Below are positions 1 to 8,749 of a DNA stretch of 64,000 nucleotides, in pieces (the first letter of the stretch is position 1; the number at the start of each line of letters is the position of its first letter). The DNA lies in contig JAHHHL010000021.1 of assembly GCA_019359375.1 (NCBI GenBank), positions 54,828 to 118,827 of the forward strand. The letters are read 5' to 3'. A program made the position numbers and the translations under genes. Below the pieces are notes generated by a model, which saw nothing but the letters and a program-made list of their open reading frames with translations, searched no databases and was not told where the DNA came from. The stretch comes from Lyngbya sp. HA4199-MV5 (GTDB lineage Bacteria; Cyanobacteriota; Cyanobacteriia; Leptolyngbyales; Leptolyngbyaceae).

Positions 1-1
1 C

Positions 2-1012
2 CGACTGCCCACGAATCTCACTCGCGTGTTTTATTCCGACAATGGCTCGACGGCAGTGGAAGTGGCGCTGAAGATGGCGTATCAGTATTGGGCGAACCAG
101 GGACAACCCCGATCGACCTTCCTGGCGTTTGAGGGTGCCTATCACGGCGACACGTTTGGAGCGATGGCTGTGGGGGCACGATCGCTCTTTTCTCATGCTT
201 TTGCACCGCTGCTTTTTGATGTGTCCTTTGTGCCCTACCCAATCGCGCACCCTGATGAGGCGATCGCCACTGCAACCGAGCAAACTATTCTCGACACCAT
301 CGAGAAACAACTGATGGAAGGGGGCGATCGCTATGCAGGCATTATCATCGAACCGCTGGTGCAGGGGGCTTACGGGATGCGGATGGGGCGATCGGAGTTT
401 CTGCAACAGCTCCAGCAGCTTGCCCATCAACACAACACGCTGCTGATTTTTGATGAAGTGATGACGGGTTTTGGGCGCACGGGCGATTGGTTTGCCTGCC
501 TCAAAGCGAACGTGCAGCCTGACATTATTTGTTTGTCGAAAGGCATCACGGGTGGGTTTCTGCCGCTGGCTGCGACGGTGTGTTCGGAAGCCATTTATGA
601 CGCGTTCTATAGTGATGATGCTTTGAAAACGCTGTATCACGGGCACAGTTACGCCGCGAATCCATTGGGGTGTGCGGCTGGGTTAGCCTCGCTGGAGTTG
701 ATGGTTGAAAACGAGCCTGCCTTTAAGCAGATGGAAACCAAACATAGAGAGCATCTTGCGACGTTAGCAGAGCATTCCAAATTAACCAATCTGCGCGTTA
801 CGGGCACGATCGCCGCAATGGATCTTGTCACAGAGCAACCAGGCTATCTGAATCAGATGGCATTAGAGATCCGCAAACGGGCGATCGCTCAGGGCTTACT
901 CCTGCGTCCACTGGGCAATGTGCTGTATCTCATGCCGCCTTATTGCATTACGGATGATGAGTTAGCGTTTGTGTATCGCGGCATCCACACCATTTTGGCT
1001 GATCTTGGTTGA
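2..1012 (+). CDS. bioA: Adenosylmethionine-8-amino-7-oxononanoate aminotransferase BioA (5' partial)
   Basis: PLP-dependent class III aminotransferase of biotin synthesis, converting KAPA to DAPA with SAM as amino donor in the cytosol. The frame is open from the left edge, and residues before the GTG at 26 (RLPTNLTR) continue the family sequence, so the true start lies outside the window. Visible motifs are FYSDNGSTAVEVALKMA, the FDEVMTGFGRTG block with the PLP-binding Asp, LSKGITGG with the Schiff-base Lys, and YHGHSYAANPLGCAAG. The C-terminus is intact and ends at TGA 1010-1012. BioA is preferred to other class III enzymes because of the LSKGITGGFLPLAAT and HGHSYAANPLGC blocks. No other biotin gene is in view. 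Confidence 0.9.
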   Translation, partial: RLPTNLTRVFYSDNGSTAVEVALKMAYQYWANQGQPRSTFLAFEGAYHGDTFGAMAVGARSLFSHAFAPLLFDVSFVPYPIAHPDEAIATATEQTILDTIEKQLMEGGDRYAGIIIEPLVQGAYGMRMGRSEFLQQLQQLAHQHNTLLIFDEVMTGFGRTGDWFACLKANVQPDIICLSKGITGGFLPLAATVCSEAIYDAFYSDDALKTLYHGHSYAANPLGCAAGLASLELMVENEPAFKQMETKHREHLATLAEHSKLTNLRVTGTIAAMDLVTEQPGYLNQMALEIRKRAIAQGLLLRPLGNVLYLMPPYCITDDELAFVYRGIHTILADLG

Positions 1013-1045
1013 GAATAAGTTGACTGAATGGAAGCACGCAATCAA

Positions 1046-1741
1046 CTACCCAGTCGTCCTTCCATCAGTCGATCGTGTGTTTTTCCATTTCTCCCAAATG
1101 GGCAAATCTTCGGGACGATCGACATCCGTTAGCATGGGAAGCAACGTGAGTGAAAGATTGAGGTTCTCGGCGATCGCTACGGTTTTTTGCAGGACGTGAT
1201 CGGTGCTCCAGGCGATGGCTTGAAACAGATCTGGAATCGCCTGCCGTAAGCCGATTAAATAATAACCACCATCGGTTGCAGGTCCCAGCACGACATCGGT
1301 TTGCTGTAGCGCCTGAAACGCTTTTTCTAAGAGCACTTCTGTTAATTCTGGACAGTCGGTGCCGATGATCACGGCAGCAGCAACACCACTGTCAAAGGTC
1401 GATTGGAATGCTTGCGTCATGCGATCGCCCAAATTACCATCTGGCTGCGGCTGATAGTGTAACCCGCTTCCCAGCCATGCTTCCATCTGGATGCGATCGC
1501 CCCCCGCAAACCAGACTTCCACCGTCAGTGAGCGACTTCCCAATAATGGTTTAACCTGAGTCAGTGTAAATTCAGTCATCTGACGATGGACATCTGCGGC
1601 AGCCTCAGCGCCTAACGCAGGGATCAGGCGAGTCTTGGCTTTGCCGGGTTCTGGGTAGCGCGTAAAAATAATCAGACGTTCAGTCACGATCGCAGAATGG
1701 TTGGTGTTACGCCACAGTTCGTAGAGTGATGACAGTGCCAT
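1046..1741 (-). CDS. DUF2064 / TIGR04282-type glycosyltransferase
   Basis: A 231-aa protein with the N-terminal nucleotide-sugar signature IFTRYPEPGKAKTRL, the Asp motif VIIGTDCPELT near residue 125, and GPATDGGYYLIGL. These identify the DUF2064 nucleotidyltransferase-like glycosyltransferase family, often annotated as arsenosugar biosynthesis glycosyltransferase TIGR04282. Substrate is not proven here; many cyanobacterial members lie away from arsenic genes, and the arsenic locus in this window is 47 kb away. The start is ATG 1741. The gene converges on bioA and is divergent from the methyltransferase at 1844, with a 102-bp spacer that holds a direct repeat. Confidence 0.8.
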   Translation of the reverse strand: MALSSLYELWRNTNHSAIVTERLIIFTRYPEPGKAKTRLIPALGAEAAADVHRQMTEFTLTQVKPLLGSRSLTVEVWFAGGDRIQMEAWLGSGLHYQPQPDGNLGDRMTQAFQSTFDSGVAAAVIIGTDCPELTEVLLEKAFQALQQTDVVLGPATDGGYYLIGLRQAIPDLFQAIAWSTDHVLQKTVAIAENLNLSLTLLPMLTDVDRPEDLPIWEKWKNTRSTDGRTTG

Positions 1742-1775
1742 GCTCCTGAACGGCTACATGTTCAATGTACAGTGG

Positions 1776-1809
1776 TCTCACTCGTCATACATATTCTCAC
1801 TCGTCATAC
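1776..1809. repeat. 15-bp perfect direct repeat in a divergent promoter region
   Basis: TCTCACTCGTCATAC occurs at 1776-1790 and again at 1795-1809, a 19-bp period, in the 102-bp gap between two divergent genes. It could be a tandem operator or a simple duplication. No regulator can be named from the sequence. Confidence 0.6.
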
Positions 1810-1843
1810 GCATCTAGATCGCACCCTTTTTGAGCAACTTTGT

Positions 1844-2494
1844 ATGATGGAACCAACCGTGCGCGAGCAGTACAACCGCATGGCAGCTTTGTACGATCGC
1901 GTTTGGAGTCGGTATCTTGCCAAAACGCTGTCGTTTCTGCATGGTTGGGCACCGATCGCGCCTACCAGCACAGTTTTGGATGTCGCTTGCGGAACAGGGG
2001 AGTTTGAGCGCCTGTTACTGTCCAAGCAGCCAACACAGCCCGTCGTAGGTATCGATCTTGCCGAGAAAATGTTGGCGATCGCACAAGCGAAATGTCGTCA
2101 CTACCCCAATGTTTCTTTTCAGAAGGCTTCAGTGTCGGCATTACCATTGGTCGATCGCAGCTTTGATGTGGTGGTTTCTGCCAGCGCGTTTCATTACTTT
2201 GATGAGCCGATCGCAGCACTCCTCGAAATGAAGCGAGTTCTCAAATCTGATGGAAAGCTAATCATCTTAGATTGGTGCAAAGATGACCTGCTGTGTCGGC
2301 TGTACGATTTTGTCTTGCAGCAATTCGACCCAGCCTATCGGCAGTGCTACACCCAGGCTGAATTTCACACTTTTCTGCAAACGGCAGGTTTCCAGATCCA
2401 GCGTGCTACCAGAAGGCGAGTCAGTTTGGCTTGGGAGGTGATGGCTGTCATTGCAAAACCCACTGTCATTGAAACTGTTCAAAAGGAGCAGTAA
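1844..2494 (+). CDS. Class I SAM-dependent methyltransferase (UbiE-like)
   Basis: A Rossmann-fold methyltransferase of 216 aa from ATG 1844; a second ATG follows directly at 1847. The frame is open upstream to a GTG at 1772, but those codons read through the 15-bp direct repeats and do not resemble the family, so the downstream ATG is preferred. Motif I is LDVACGTGEF, motif II VVGIDLAEKML, post-I ASVSALPLVDRSFDVVV and motif III LKSDGKLIILDW. The substrate is unknown. It lacks an obvious ArsM cysteine set, so proximity to a DUF2064 protein is not enough to call it an arsenite methyltransferase. Confidence 0.75.
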   Translation: MMEPTVREQYNRMAALYDRVWSRYLAKTLSFLHGWAPIAPTSTVLDVACGTGEFERLLLSKQPTQPVVGIDLAEKMLAIAQAKCRHYPNVSFQKASVSALPLVDRSFDVVVSASAFHYFDEPIAALLEMKRVLKSDGKLIILDWCKDDLLCRLYDFVLQQFDPAYRQCYTQAEFHTFLQTAGFQIQRATRRRVSLAWEVMAVIAKPTVIETVQKEQ

Positions 2495-2503
2495 GGCATT
2501 TCG

Positions 2504-2562
2504 CTAGGGGCTGTCATCAATGACGACTACACATTACTTGCCGCAAGAGTCCCAGCCCCTAG
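2504..2562. terminator. Inverted repeat between convergent genes
   Basis: CTAGGGGCTG (2504-2513) pairs perfectly with CAGCCCCTAG (2553-2562) around a 39-nt loop, just after the methyltransferase stop and facing the convergent PPOX gene. There is no T-tract, so intrinsic termination is uncertain; it may be a palindromic repeat remnant. Confidence 0.4.
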
Positions 2563-2631
2563 CCTGGTGTGTTGAGACGGGCGCGATTATGCTGGTACCG
2601 CAAGCTTTTGGAGCTAAATTGATGACGCGCC

Positions 2632-3210
2632 CTAAGGATTGATGGCTTGCACCGACCAACTCGACCCATCGTGTTGATGCAACCAACGGTTTTGGGGATC
2701 GCCGCGCAATTCTAGATGGTCTACCTCCTGTGGATCAAGCAGCAGCAAGCAAAAATGGGGTAGAGGAGTGGTCGCATCCGGGGTAGAAACATTAAAGCCA
2801 TCTTTATTCATTTGGGGCTTGCCGGGATACGCCCAGGCAAATTGCGTGCGTGCCGTATCTGACAAGGACTGCCATAGAGCCTGTCTCGCTTTCTGTAGCG
2901 CTGAATCGGTGTGGTCAGCTTTTACTAAGCACAATGCCCCAGATAACCGGAACTGTTCACGCGTTTTAGGAAAATACCAGCAGGCTTCTCCCCAAGGACA
3001 GCGATCGATCTGATCAGCCTTGGCATTCCGTGCATCCGTCACAAACTGTAGCTGGTTGCTGTCATCGAGAAACCCTCGAAACACGATCGTCCGGTTGGCA
3101 GGACGCTGATCGGCACGTACAGTCGCAAGCTGTAAGTAGCGGGCATAGACCAGCGCACGATTGCGATGCAAGGCACGGGCAAGGGGCGATCGCCAAGAAG
3201 CCAAGGGCAT
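2632..3210 (-). CDS. FMN-dependent PPOX-type flavoprotein (Npun_F5749 family)
   Basis: A pyridoxamine 5'-phosphate oxidase-like protein of 192 aa from ATG 3210 (MPLASWRSPLARALHRNRAL). The frame stays open to 3300, but the extra 30 residues (FFQPFSPCLLHLFSLSF) look like untranslated sequence. Split-barrel hallmarks are ATVRADQRPANRTIVFRGF near residue 30, FVTDARNAKADQI and ACWYFPKTREQFRLSG. Members bind FMN; true PdxH activity is not implied. It lies 98 bp downstream of queF on the same strand and may be cotranscribed with it. Confidence 0.75.
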   Translation of the reverse strand: MPLASWRSPLARALHRNRALVYARYLQLATVRADQRPANRTIVFRGFLDDSNQLQFVTDARNAKADQIDRCPWGEACWYFPKTREQFRLSGALCLVKADHTDSALQKARQALWQSLSDTARTQFAWAYPGKPQMNKDGFNVSTPDATTPLPHFCLLLLDPQEVDHLELRGDPQNRWLHQHDGSSWSVQAINP

Positions 3211-3308
3211 AAAGGAAAGGCTAAAAAGGTGCAGCAGGCACGGAGAGAAAGGCTGAAAGAAAGGCTCAAGGCTCCTAATGTCTGACCAGGCTGAGAACAA
3301 ACAAGAGC

Positions 3309-3752
3309 TTATAGTTCTTTCTTATGCTCGACCTCAATCACAGTATGGACATTCCCACGAGGTAGAAAATCGCCTTTGATCTTGACCTCCAGAGGATCGC
3401 AGACAGCAACAAAGTCATCCAGGATCTGGTTGACCGATTCTTCGTGGGAGATGTAGCGATCGCGGTAGCTATTGATATACAGCTTGATCGCCTTCAGTTC
3501 CACAACCCGCTGATTGGGCACATAGGAAAGATAGATGGTCGCAAAGTCAGGATAGCCAGAGAACGGGCACTTGCAGGTAAACTCTGGCAGCGTGATGTGA
3601 ATGTCATAGCGCCGCCCGATGCGAGGATTGGGAAATGTGATGAGTTGACCTTCGGCAATGTGTCGCTCACCATACTTGGGGTGAGACGACTCATCTAAAA
3701 GAGTCGATTCAGGCGAAGCAAGTTGTTGAATTTCGGGATGGCTCATGGTCAT
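3309..3752 (-). CDS. queF: NADPH-dependent 7-cyano-7-deazaguanine reductase QueF
   Basis: Reduces preQ0 to preQ1 in queuosine tRNA modification. At 147 aa it is the short unimodular type. The active-site block FTCKCPFSGYPDFA holds the thioimide-forming Cys62 and the proton-donor Asp69. The C-terminal PRGNVHTVIEVEH block is typical of the family. Start is ATG 3752; a second in-frame ATG two codons later cannot be excluded. No preQ1 riboswitch was recognised in the 110-bp upstream gap. Confidence 0.93.
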   Translation of the reverse strand: MTMSHPEIQQLASPESTLLDESSHPKYGERHIAEGQLITFPNPRIGRRYDIHITLPEFTCKCPFSGYPDFATIYLSYVPNQRVVELKAIKLYINSYRDRYISHEESVNQILDDFVAVCDPLEVKIKGDFLPRGNVHTVIEVEHKKEL

Positions 3753-3865
3753 GTGTAAAGTAAGGGGCAGATTTTCGAGAAGTTCTTGACGAATTTTGCG
3801 GCGATTCTTCTAATTGCGGCTATTCTGAGCGTAGCTTATCGACTCTAGCGTTCCGACGTAGACCT

Positions 3866-4441
3866 ATGACATCTAGAATAAACGCCAAACAGCCTCCGCG
3901 AAAGGCTCAAGCATCCGGCACTCCAAAAGCGCCCATTAACCCTCAAGCTCCATCCGTCCCCATTTCACTCTATCGAGAAGTTGCCACTGAACTCAAGGCA
4001 ACTCAGGCAAAGATGGAGTCGCTCACCGTGCAAAACCAGCAGTTGTCTCAACAAAACCAGCAGTTGCGGGTCGAAATTGAGCGGGTGGTGCAGTCTGCTT
4101 TACAGCTTCGACAGACCGCTGATGCTCACTTACCTGCAAATCAATTGCCTGCCCATCAAACACCCATTTCCCCTTCAGCGTTGCAGGGGTTAGAGCTTCA
4201 CTTTCAGTCGTCTGCTGTGCCCGTGAATGCTCCTAATGCCGCTCCAGAGGCTCTAGAACCTGGAACAACCACTCCAAAGCCGCTCTTTACCGAGCAGGAA
4301 GGCAAGCTCCGGCAGTCAGCACCAAAAGAGCGGAGTACCGAAATGGGTGGTTGGTGGTTAGCGATCGTCATCTGCTTCATTATTGTGACGGCGTTTGGTA
4401 CAGGCTTTTTTATCGTGCGCCCACTCTTGCCTTCACGCTGA
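3866..4441 (+). CDS. Coiled-coil protein with C-terminal membrane anchor
   Basis: A 191-aa protein of unknown function. Residues 1-30 are basic and Pro-rich. Residues about 32-85 form a Gln-rich predicted coiled coil (MESLTVQNQQLSQQNQQLR). A Pro-rich linker follows, and one hydrophobic segment (WWLAIVICFIIVTAFGTGFFIV) near the C-terminus would anchor it in a membrane with the bulk on one side. It sits 182 bp upstream of glnB on the same strand, but glnB has its own NtcA-type promoter element in the gap, so the two are probably not one unit. Confidence 0.6.
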   Translation: MTSRINAKQPPRKAQASGTPKAPINPQAPSVPISLYREVATELKATQAKMESLTVQNQQLSQQNQQLRVEIERVVQSALQLRQTADAHLPANQLPAHQTPISPSALQGLELHFQSSAVPVNAPNAAPEALEPGTTTPKPLFTEQEGKLRQSAPKERSTEMGGWWLAIVICFIIVTAFGTGFFIVRPLLPSR

Positions 4442-4455
4442 AACCTGGACAATGA

Positions 4456-4962
<507 letters not shown>

Positions 4963-4991
4963 CGGTTACTTGTATAGCCACTCAAACCGAT

Positions 4992-5040
4992 AGCAGCCTA
5001 AACTCGCCTACGCGCAAGACTAGGCTGCTTAATTGTTTTT
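4992..5040 (+). terminator. Rho-independent terminator after glnB
   Basis: AGCAGCCTA (4992-5000) pairs perfectly with TAGGCTGCT (5021-5029), followed by a T-rich tail to 5040. It begins 30 bp after the glnB stop. Confidence 0.75.
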
Positions 5041-5056
5041 AGAGGCAAGGCTGTTT

Positions 5057-5689
5057 TTAGAGAAGGTTTTGAGACTCGTGGAGGTGATCCATCTGGCTGC
5101 CTGGGTCTGTAGCTTGCATCGCTGCATCAACGTAAGCGATCGCTTCGGGTGTGATGGTCTGGACGATTTGAGCGATCGCTTGCCTCTCCGCTGCTGTCCA
5201 TTGTCTTGGGCGACCAAAAAGGCAGGGCTGCAAGACCCCCCAAAGCTGATGATCAAACGCTAGATGGGCATGAATTAGAGCACGATGTCCAAAACTTTGT
5301 CGCTCAAACCCCCGGTTTAAAACCTGCGGACTGGCAGTTTCGACATCTTCAACGAATATTGAAGGATCTGTTCGCAGGGCGGCAGCAAACATCGGGTCTT
5401 CCTCCGCTAGAGAGGCTGGCTCTAGTTTCCAGGTCTGGTCATAAACAAGAGGGATCTCGGCATGGCGTATCCAGCAGAAGGGCACTCTGCCCAAGCGAGT
5501 TTTGGGATCTCGCAGGTAAAGAAAGCAGCGATCGCAGCCTAAAAACGCCCCTAACGCTGGCATAAGCGCTTTAAAGAGTGCCTCAGGTGTGAGTGATGCG
5601 GTGAGGAGGTGATCAATTGCAGAAGGTAAGCGATCGGTCATAAGTCTGTCTTTCAAAGGTGTGGGCAACCTTTTGTAGGGATGTTGCAT
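5057..5689 (-). CDS. GAF domain protein
   Basis: A 210-aa protein with one GAF-like domain over residues about 20-185 (LGCDRCFLYLRDP, IFVEDVETASPQ, WGVLQPCLFGRPRQWTAAERQAIAQI). No kinase, cyclase or response module is attached. The Cys-His chromophore pair of cyanobacteriochromes is not recognisable, so ligand and partner are unknown. ATG 5689 is used; Met17 (5641) is an alternative start that fits the GAF boundary equally well. It converges with glnB across the terminator. Confidence 0.65.
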   Translation of the reverse strand: MQHPYKRLPTPLKDRLMTDRLPSAIDHLLTASLTPEALFKALMPALGAFLGCDRCFLYLRDPKTRLGRVPFCWIRHAEIPLVYDQTWKLEPASLAEEDPMFAAALRTDPSIFVEDVETASPQVLNRGFERQSFGHRALIHAHLAFDHQLWGVLQPCLFGRPRQWTAAERQAIAQIVQTITPEAIAYVDAAMQATDPGSQMDHLHESQNLL

Positions 5690-5726
5690 GTATTCTTCCT
5701 ACAACAGGTGAACAAAGCACGATCAA

Positions 5727-6488
5727 CTAGCTCAAGGGGTTTTCCTGCATAGCTTCTGGGGTTTCTTTCACAAACGTCCATTCCAGGAGCTTGCGCGGCG
5801 AATGTTTTAGTGCTTCGACGAGACGTTCGTTGTTCTCAAACGTGACTTGCGAGAGCGAGGTTGCTTCGACGCTCACGGTCAAGCGATCGTCCTCAAAGCA
5901 CCACGGCGTAACGGTGATAAGACCACTGTTGTGCTGAATCACGTCATACCGCTGACCATTTGGACCTTTGCTAATTTCTAACGCACGCTCGTCCATTGGT
6001 AGTTTGTGCTGGCAAAGAATTAGCGAGAGGCGATCGCACCACTGCATAAACGCATAGGCACTGGTCGCTTCGTCTTCAGATGCCTCCACTTCTTTGAGCC
6101 AGCGTTTCTGGTTTTCCGCTTGCTCGTCTAAGAAGGCATCGGCTTCGGCAGAGGTGCCGCGCTTGCTGGCGTTGAGGTGCGTTTGATGCATCGAGTTCAA
6201 CAGGGCAACCCAGTGTCCACGATAGATCGCACGCTCGATATGCGTCCGTAGGGGATCGTAGGAGTCGCCCTCAGCCATCAGAAAGTCCTTGGGCGTTCCT
6301 GCTTCGGTGAGATTGTCGCCTTCCCACTCCTTTTCTAAATCATCGTGATGTGAGATGGCGGCGATCGTCTCATACAGTCGCGGTGGTGCATCTTTTCGTC
6401 GCCAATGCCCAGCAATTTGAGCAGCTAATAGAGCGTGGGCACGATGGTAAATCACCAGCCAGCCATTTTGGGTCGGGTGAACAATCAC
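5727..6488 (-). CDS. DUF3891 family protein
   Basis: A 253-aa cytosolic protein with the family features YHRAHALLAAQIAGHW at the N-terminus, ISHHDDLEKEWEG near residue 45 and MQWCDRLSLILCQHKLP in the middle. The conserved His/Asp cluster (HHDD) suggests a metal-binding HD-like site, which is inference. The start is GTG 6488, preceded by AGGAGA at a suitable distance on the minus strand. The function of the family is not known. Confidence 0.75.
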   Translation of the reverse strand: MIVHPTQNGWLVIYHRAHALLAAQIAGHWRRKDAPPRLYETIAAISHHDDLEKEWEGDNLTEAGTPKDFLMAEGDSYDPLRTHIERAIYRGHWVALLNSMHQTHLNASKRGTSAEADAFLDEQAENQKRWLKEVEASEDEATSAYAFMQWCDRLSLILCQHKLPMDERALEISKGPNGQRYDVIQHNSGLITVTPWCFEDDRLTVSVEATSLSQVTFENNERLVEALKHSPRKLLEWTFVKETPEAMQENPLS

Positions 6489-6793
6489 AATACAGGTCTC
6501 CTAAATAGCGCTGATCGGTTGATTTGATGCTCGGAGGGCAGCAGAAAATGGCAGCAGAAACAAAACCTTGCTGCTTGCTAACGTGATTTACAAAAGCAGA
6601 TGCGTTTAGCGAGTTTGCGATCGCTCATCGCTAAAACTCAACTGAGATCGCTTACGAACACTACTTGCTCACTTCAGCAGCAATGGCGCTCACGACTGAA
6701 CGAGTCATCAAACGATGGATCGTTCACTATGAACAAAAATAGCGAAGTAGTCCGCCTGTTCTCTCTATCCGATGACGGAATCACGCCCGGGCG
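6489..6793. other. Intergenic, no gene seen
   Basis: A 305-bp gap between DUF3891 and the convex end of the 601-aa gene. A 65-codon plus-strand frame (6600-6797) has no recognisable sequence or ribosome site and is not accepted. It should hold the DUF3891 promoter. Confidence 0.5.
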
Positions 6794-8599
6794 CTAAAGC
6801 ACTGAAAAAATAAAGCCCAGCAGCAGCCAGTTCAGCACGAACCGGATGACCATCATGACAAAGACTCCGAGGGCTACAGTCCGATAGCCTGATGCCCAGT
6901 CAACGCGAAGATCTTTAACCCACAGTTGGGTTAAGCCTAGCGCCAAGCAGGTTAACGGAATCCCGCCAAAAAGATTCAGCTTTGAGCCTGACAAAACCAG
7001 CAGTAGCGTATCGAGTGCCCCCAGAATGGATGCAGTCTGAAAGAGCCCTCGGAAGGTGTAGATTTGAAAACCAAAGTTAAAGGCAGAAGCGGCAAATAAT
7101 CCGATCGCCGTAAAGAGTGTGCCGCCACCTAACATGATGAGAATCTGGTAGACCTTAAGCGATCGCTGCATGGGTTCCCATTCTTGCTTGCCTTGATACG
7201 GCTCTTGCGGCCAGCCATTGGGGACGACGACATTCTTGATCAGCTCTACCCGGTCTTCATCGCCTCCAAGTAAGCAAACCGTCCGAAATAGCGGCGTTTT
7301 AGCCTCTGGAGACGCTTTTAGTTGCGTATCTACCATCAGGAGTCCTGGAAAGATCGGCTCGATTTGCACCGAAGAGCTGTAGCGGGTTTTGGGTTGAACA
7401 GTTTTTGGTTGAATAAAGGTGCGCTGTCGCTGAAGATCGGTAGCGTTGGCACAAATGCTCAATCCCTGCTCTTCCATTTCTGGTGTAAACGGTGTCACAG
7501 CCGCTTTCAGGTCATGCATGGTTTGTTCTCCCATGATTTGCACGGCAAGCTGACAGTAGCCTGGTGCCCCGGTTGCTTCTCGACAGACTTCCGTAACGGC
7601 AGGCGGTTTGGCGATTAATTTTATGGCTCCAATGCACAGCACAACTACCAGCGCGATCGCCCCAATCATGACCCATTTTGATTTGCTGGTGGTTTGGCTA
7701 GAAGTGTTTGAGGCTGGCTTTGTGGATTGAGGCGTAGGCTGAGAGCGGATGGACTGATACTGGGTCGTCGCAAGATCGCTTTGGGACGATGATGGAGTCT
7801 CATCCGCAACGGCTTCGGTGGGGGATGGCTCCTTGTGGAGCACAAATTCTTTGATCTTGTAGGGGTTATTGCTTTTCGTTTTTTGCTTATACAGTTGGAC
7901 GAGATCAATACCTGACACGTTGAGCGGGAGCAATAGGTTTTGAACCGTCTTGGCAAAGGTATCCCCTTCCAGAATTTGATCGGTTTTAGCTGTGAGCTTG
8001 AGGGTACGATCGCTCGAAGCCGCTTCAAAGACGAGGGTTTCAGTACCCATTGCCTGATTTAACTGAGCCGCGATCGCCTCTAGATCGACGCTAAAAGCAC
8101 CTGCATCAGAAGAACTTGCGTCAGAAGAACTTGCATCAGAAGAACTTGCGTCAGAAGAACTTGCGTCAACAGTGAGCTTATCCTGGTTGCCTGTGGGGGT
8201 ACGTTCTGCTGCTGCGATCGTGCCCTCAGTGGGTTGCCGACGCTCGCGATCGACCGTCTCCGGTTGAGGTGAAGGTGTTGGGCTGCTCTCCGCCGCTGGA
8301 GCCGTCAGCGTAAAGGTTTTACTCCAGGCAGAGGCGTTGGTTCCTTTCAGCCGTCCTGCGATACTCAGGGTATGCAATCCAGCGATTTGCAAAGCTATTA
8401 CCCCTTTGCGGACGTAGGAGACAAGAGCCGCTTGATCGGGAACCGTTTGCCCCTCTAACAGCACGCGCAGATGCCCGTTTTGATGGGCGACTTTGACGAA
8501 AATCCCCCTGGGTTGCAATGCCCGATTCATTAAGGTGGCGATCGCGGTTGGGTCTCCCTGCTTTGCAAGAGCAGTAAGATTAGGCTGTTGAGACGACAT
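6794..8599 (-). CDS. Multi-pass membrane protein with an undescribed N-terminal ALMNR-type domain
   Basis: A 601-aa protein. Residues about 8-105 match both copies of a domain in the gene at 61542 (hallmarks AIATLMNRALQP-GI, VPDQAALV, ISIAGR-like end, W). Residues about 178-255 (QLNQAMGTETLVFEA...) may be a divergent second copy. Between them is a Ser/Asp-rich linker encoded by four 15-bp repeats. A membrane segment lies near residue 315 (WVMIGAIALVVVLCIGAI), followed by a cysteine-containing soluble region of about 130 residues (CREATGAPGYC, VCLLGG) and three or four C-terminal membrane segments. The likely topology is a cytosolic N-terminus with an external loop. Function unknown. Confidence 0.65.
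   Translation of the reverse strand: MSSQQPNLTALAKQGDPTAIATLMNRALQPRGIFVKVAHQNGHLRVLLEGQTVPDQAALVSYVRKGVIALQIAGLHTLSIAGRLKGTNASAWSKTFTLTAPAAESSPTPSPQPETVDRERRQPTEGTIAAAERTPTGNQDKLTVDASSSDASSSDASSSDASSSDAGAFSVDLEAIAAQLNQAMGTETLVFEAASSDRTLKLTAKTDQILEGDTFAKTVQNLLLPLNVSGIDLVQLYKQKTKSNNPYKIKEFVLHKEPSPTEAVADETPSSSQSDLATTQYQSIRSQPTPQSTKPASNTSSQTTSKSKWVMIGAIALVVVLCIGAIKLIAKPPAVTEVCREATGAPGYCQLAVQIMGEQTMHDLKAAVTPFTPEMEEQGLSICANATDLQRQRTFIQPKTVQPKTRYSSSVQIEPIFPGLLMVDTQLKASPEAKTPLFRTVCLLGGDEDRVELIKNVVVPNGWPQEPYQGKQEWEPMQRSLKVYQILIMLGGGTLFTAIGLFAASAFNFGFQIYTFRGLFQTASILGALDTLLLVLSGSKLNLFGGIPLTCLALGLTQLWVKDLRVDWASGYRTVALGVFVMMVIRFVLNWLLLGFIFSVL
8103..8162. repeat. Four tandem 15-bp repeats inside a coding region
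   Basis: GC(A/G)TCAGAAGAACTT repeated four times without interruption. It encodes repeated Ser-Ser-Asp-Ala-Ser linker residues in the 601-aa protein. The period keeps the frame, so copy number can change without breaking the gene. Confidence 0.85.
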
Positions 8600-8696
8600 A
8601 GGGTGGTGAAAAGCAAGCTAGAAGTTTGCTGTTAAGATGCCCACCTTCAACCGCAAAATCGCTCTCACCAAGAATTTACAACCGTTTACCTTTGCC

Positions 8697-8748
8697 TTCC
8701 CCACACCCTACACCCTACACCCCACACCCTACACCCCACACCCCACAA
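8697..8748. repeat. CCCTACACC/CCCACACC microsatellite
   Basis: A degenerate run of 7-8-bp CACCCTA/CACCCCA units in the 150-bp gap between two minus-strand genes, just past the DUF3370 stop. It resembles the short low-complexity repeats elsewhere in the window and has no coding role. Confidence 0.7.
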
Positions 8749-8749
8749 C

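Noticed and set aside
1844..2494. Arsenite methyltransferase (arsM) next to the DUF2064 protein
   Set aside because: The conserved cysteine set of ArsM is not visible; kept as a generic methyltransferase.
3753..3865. preQ1 riboswitch upstream of queF
   Set aside because: The expected short C-rich loop and A-rich tail pattern could not be found in the leader.
6600..6797. 65-aa plus-strand ORF
   Set aside because: No ribosome site, no recognisable sequence, overlaps the end of the minus-strand gene.
8697..8748. Telomere-like CCCTACACC repeat as a chromosome end
   Set aside because: It is short, internal, degenerate and similar to other intergenic microsatellites here.
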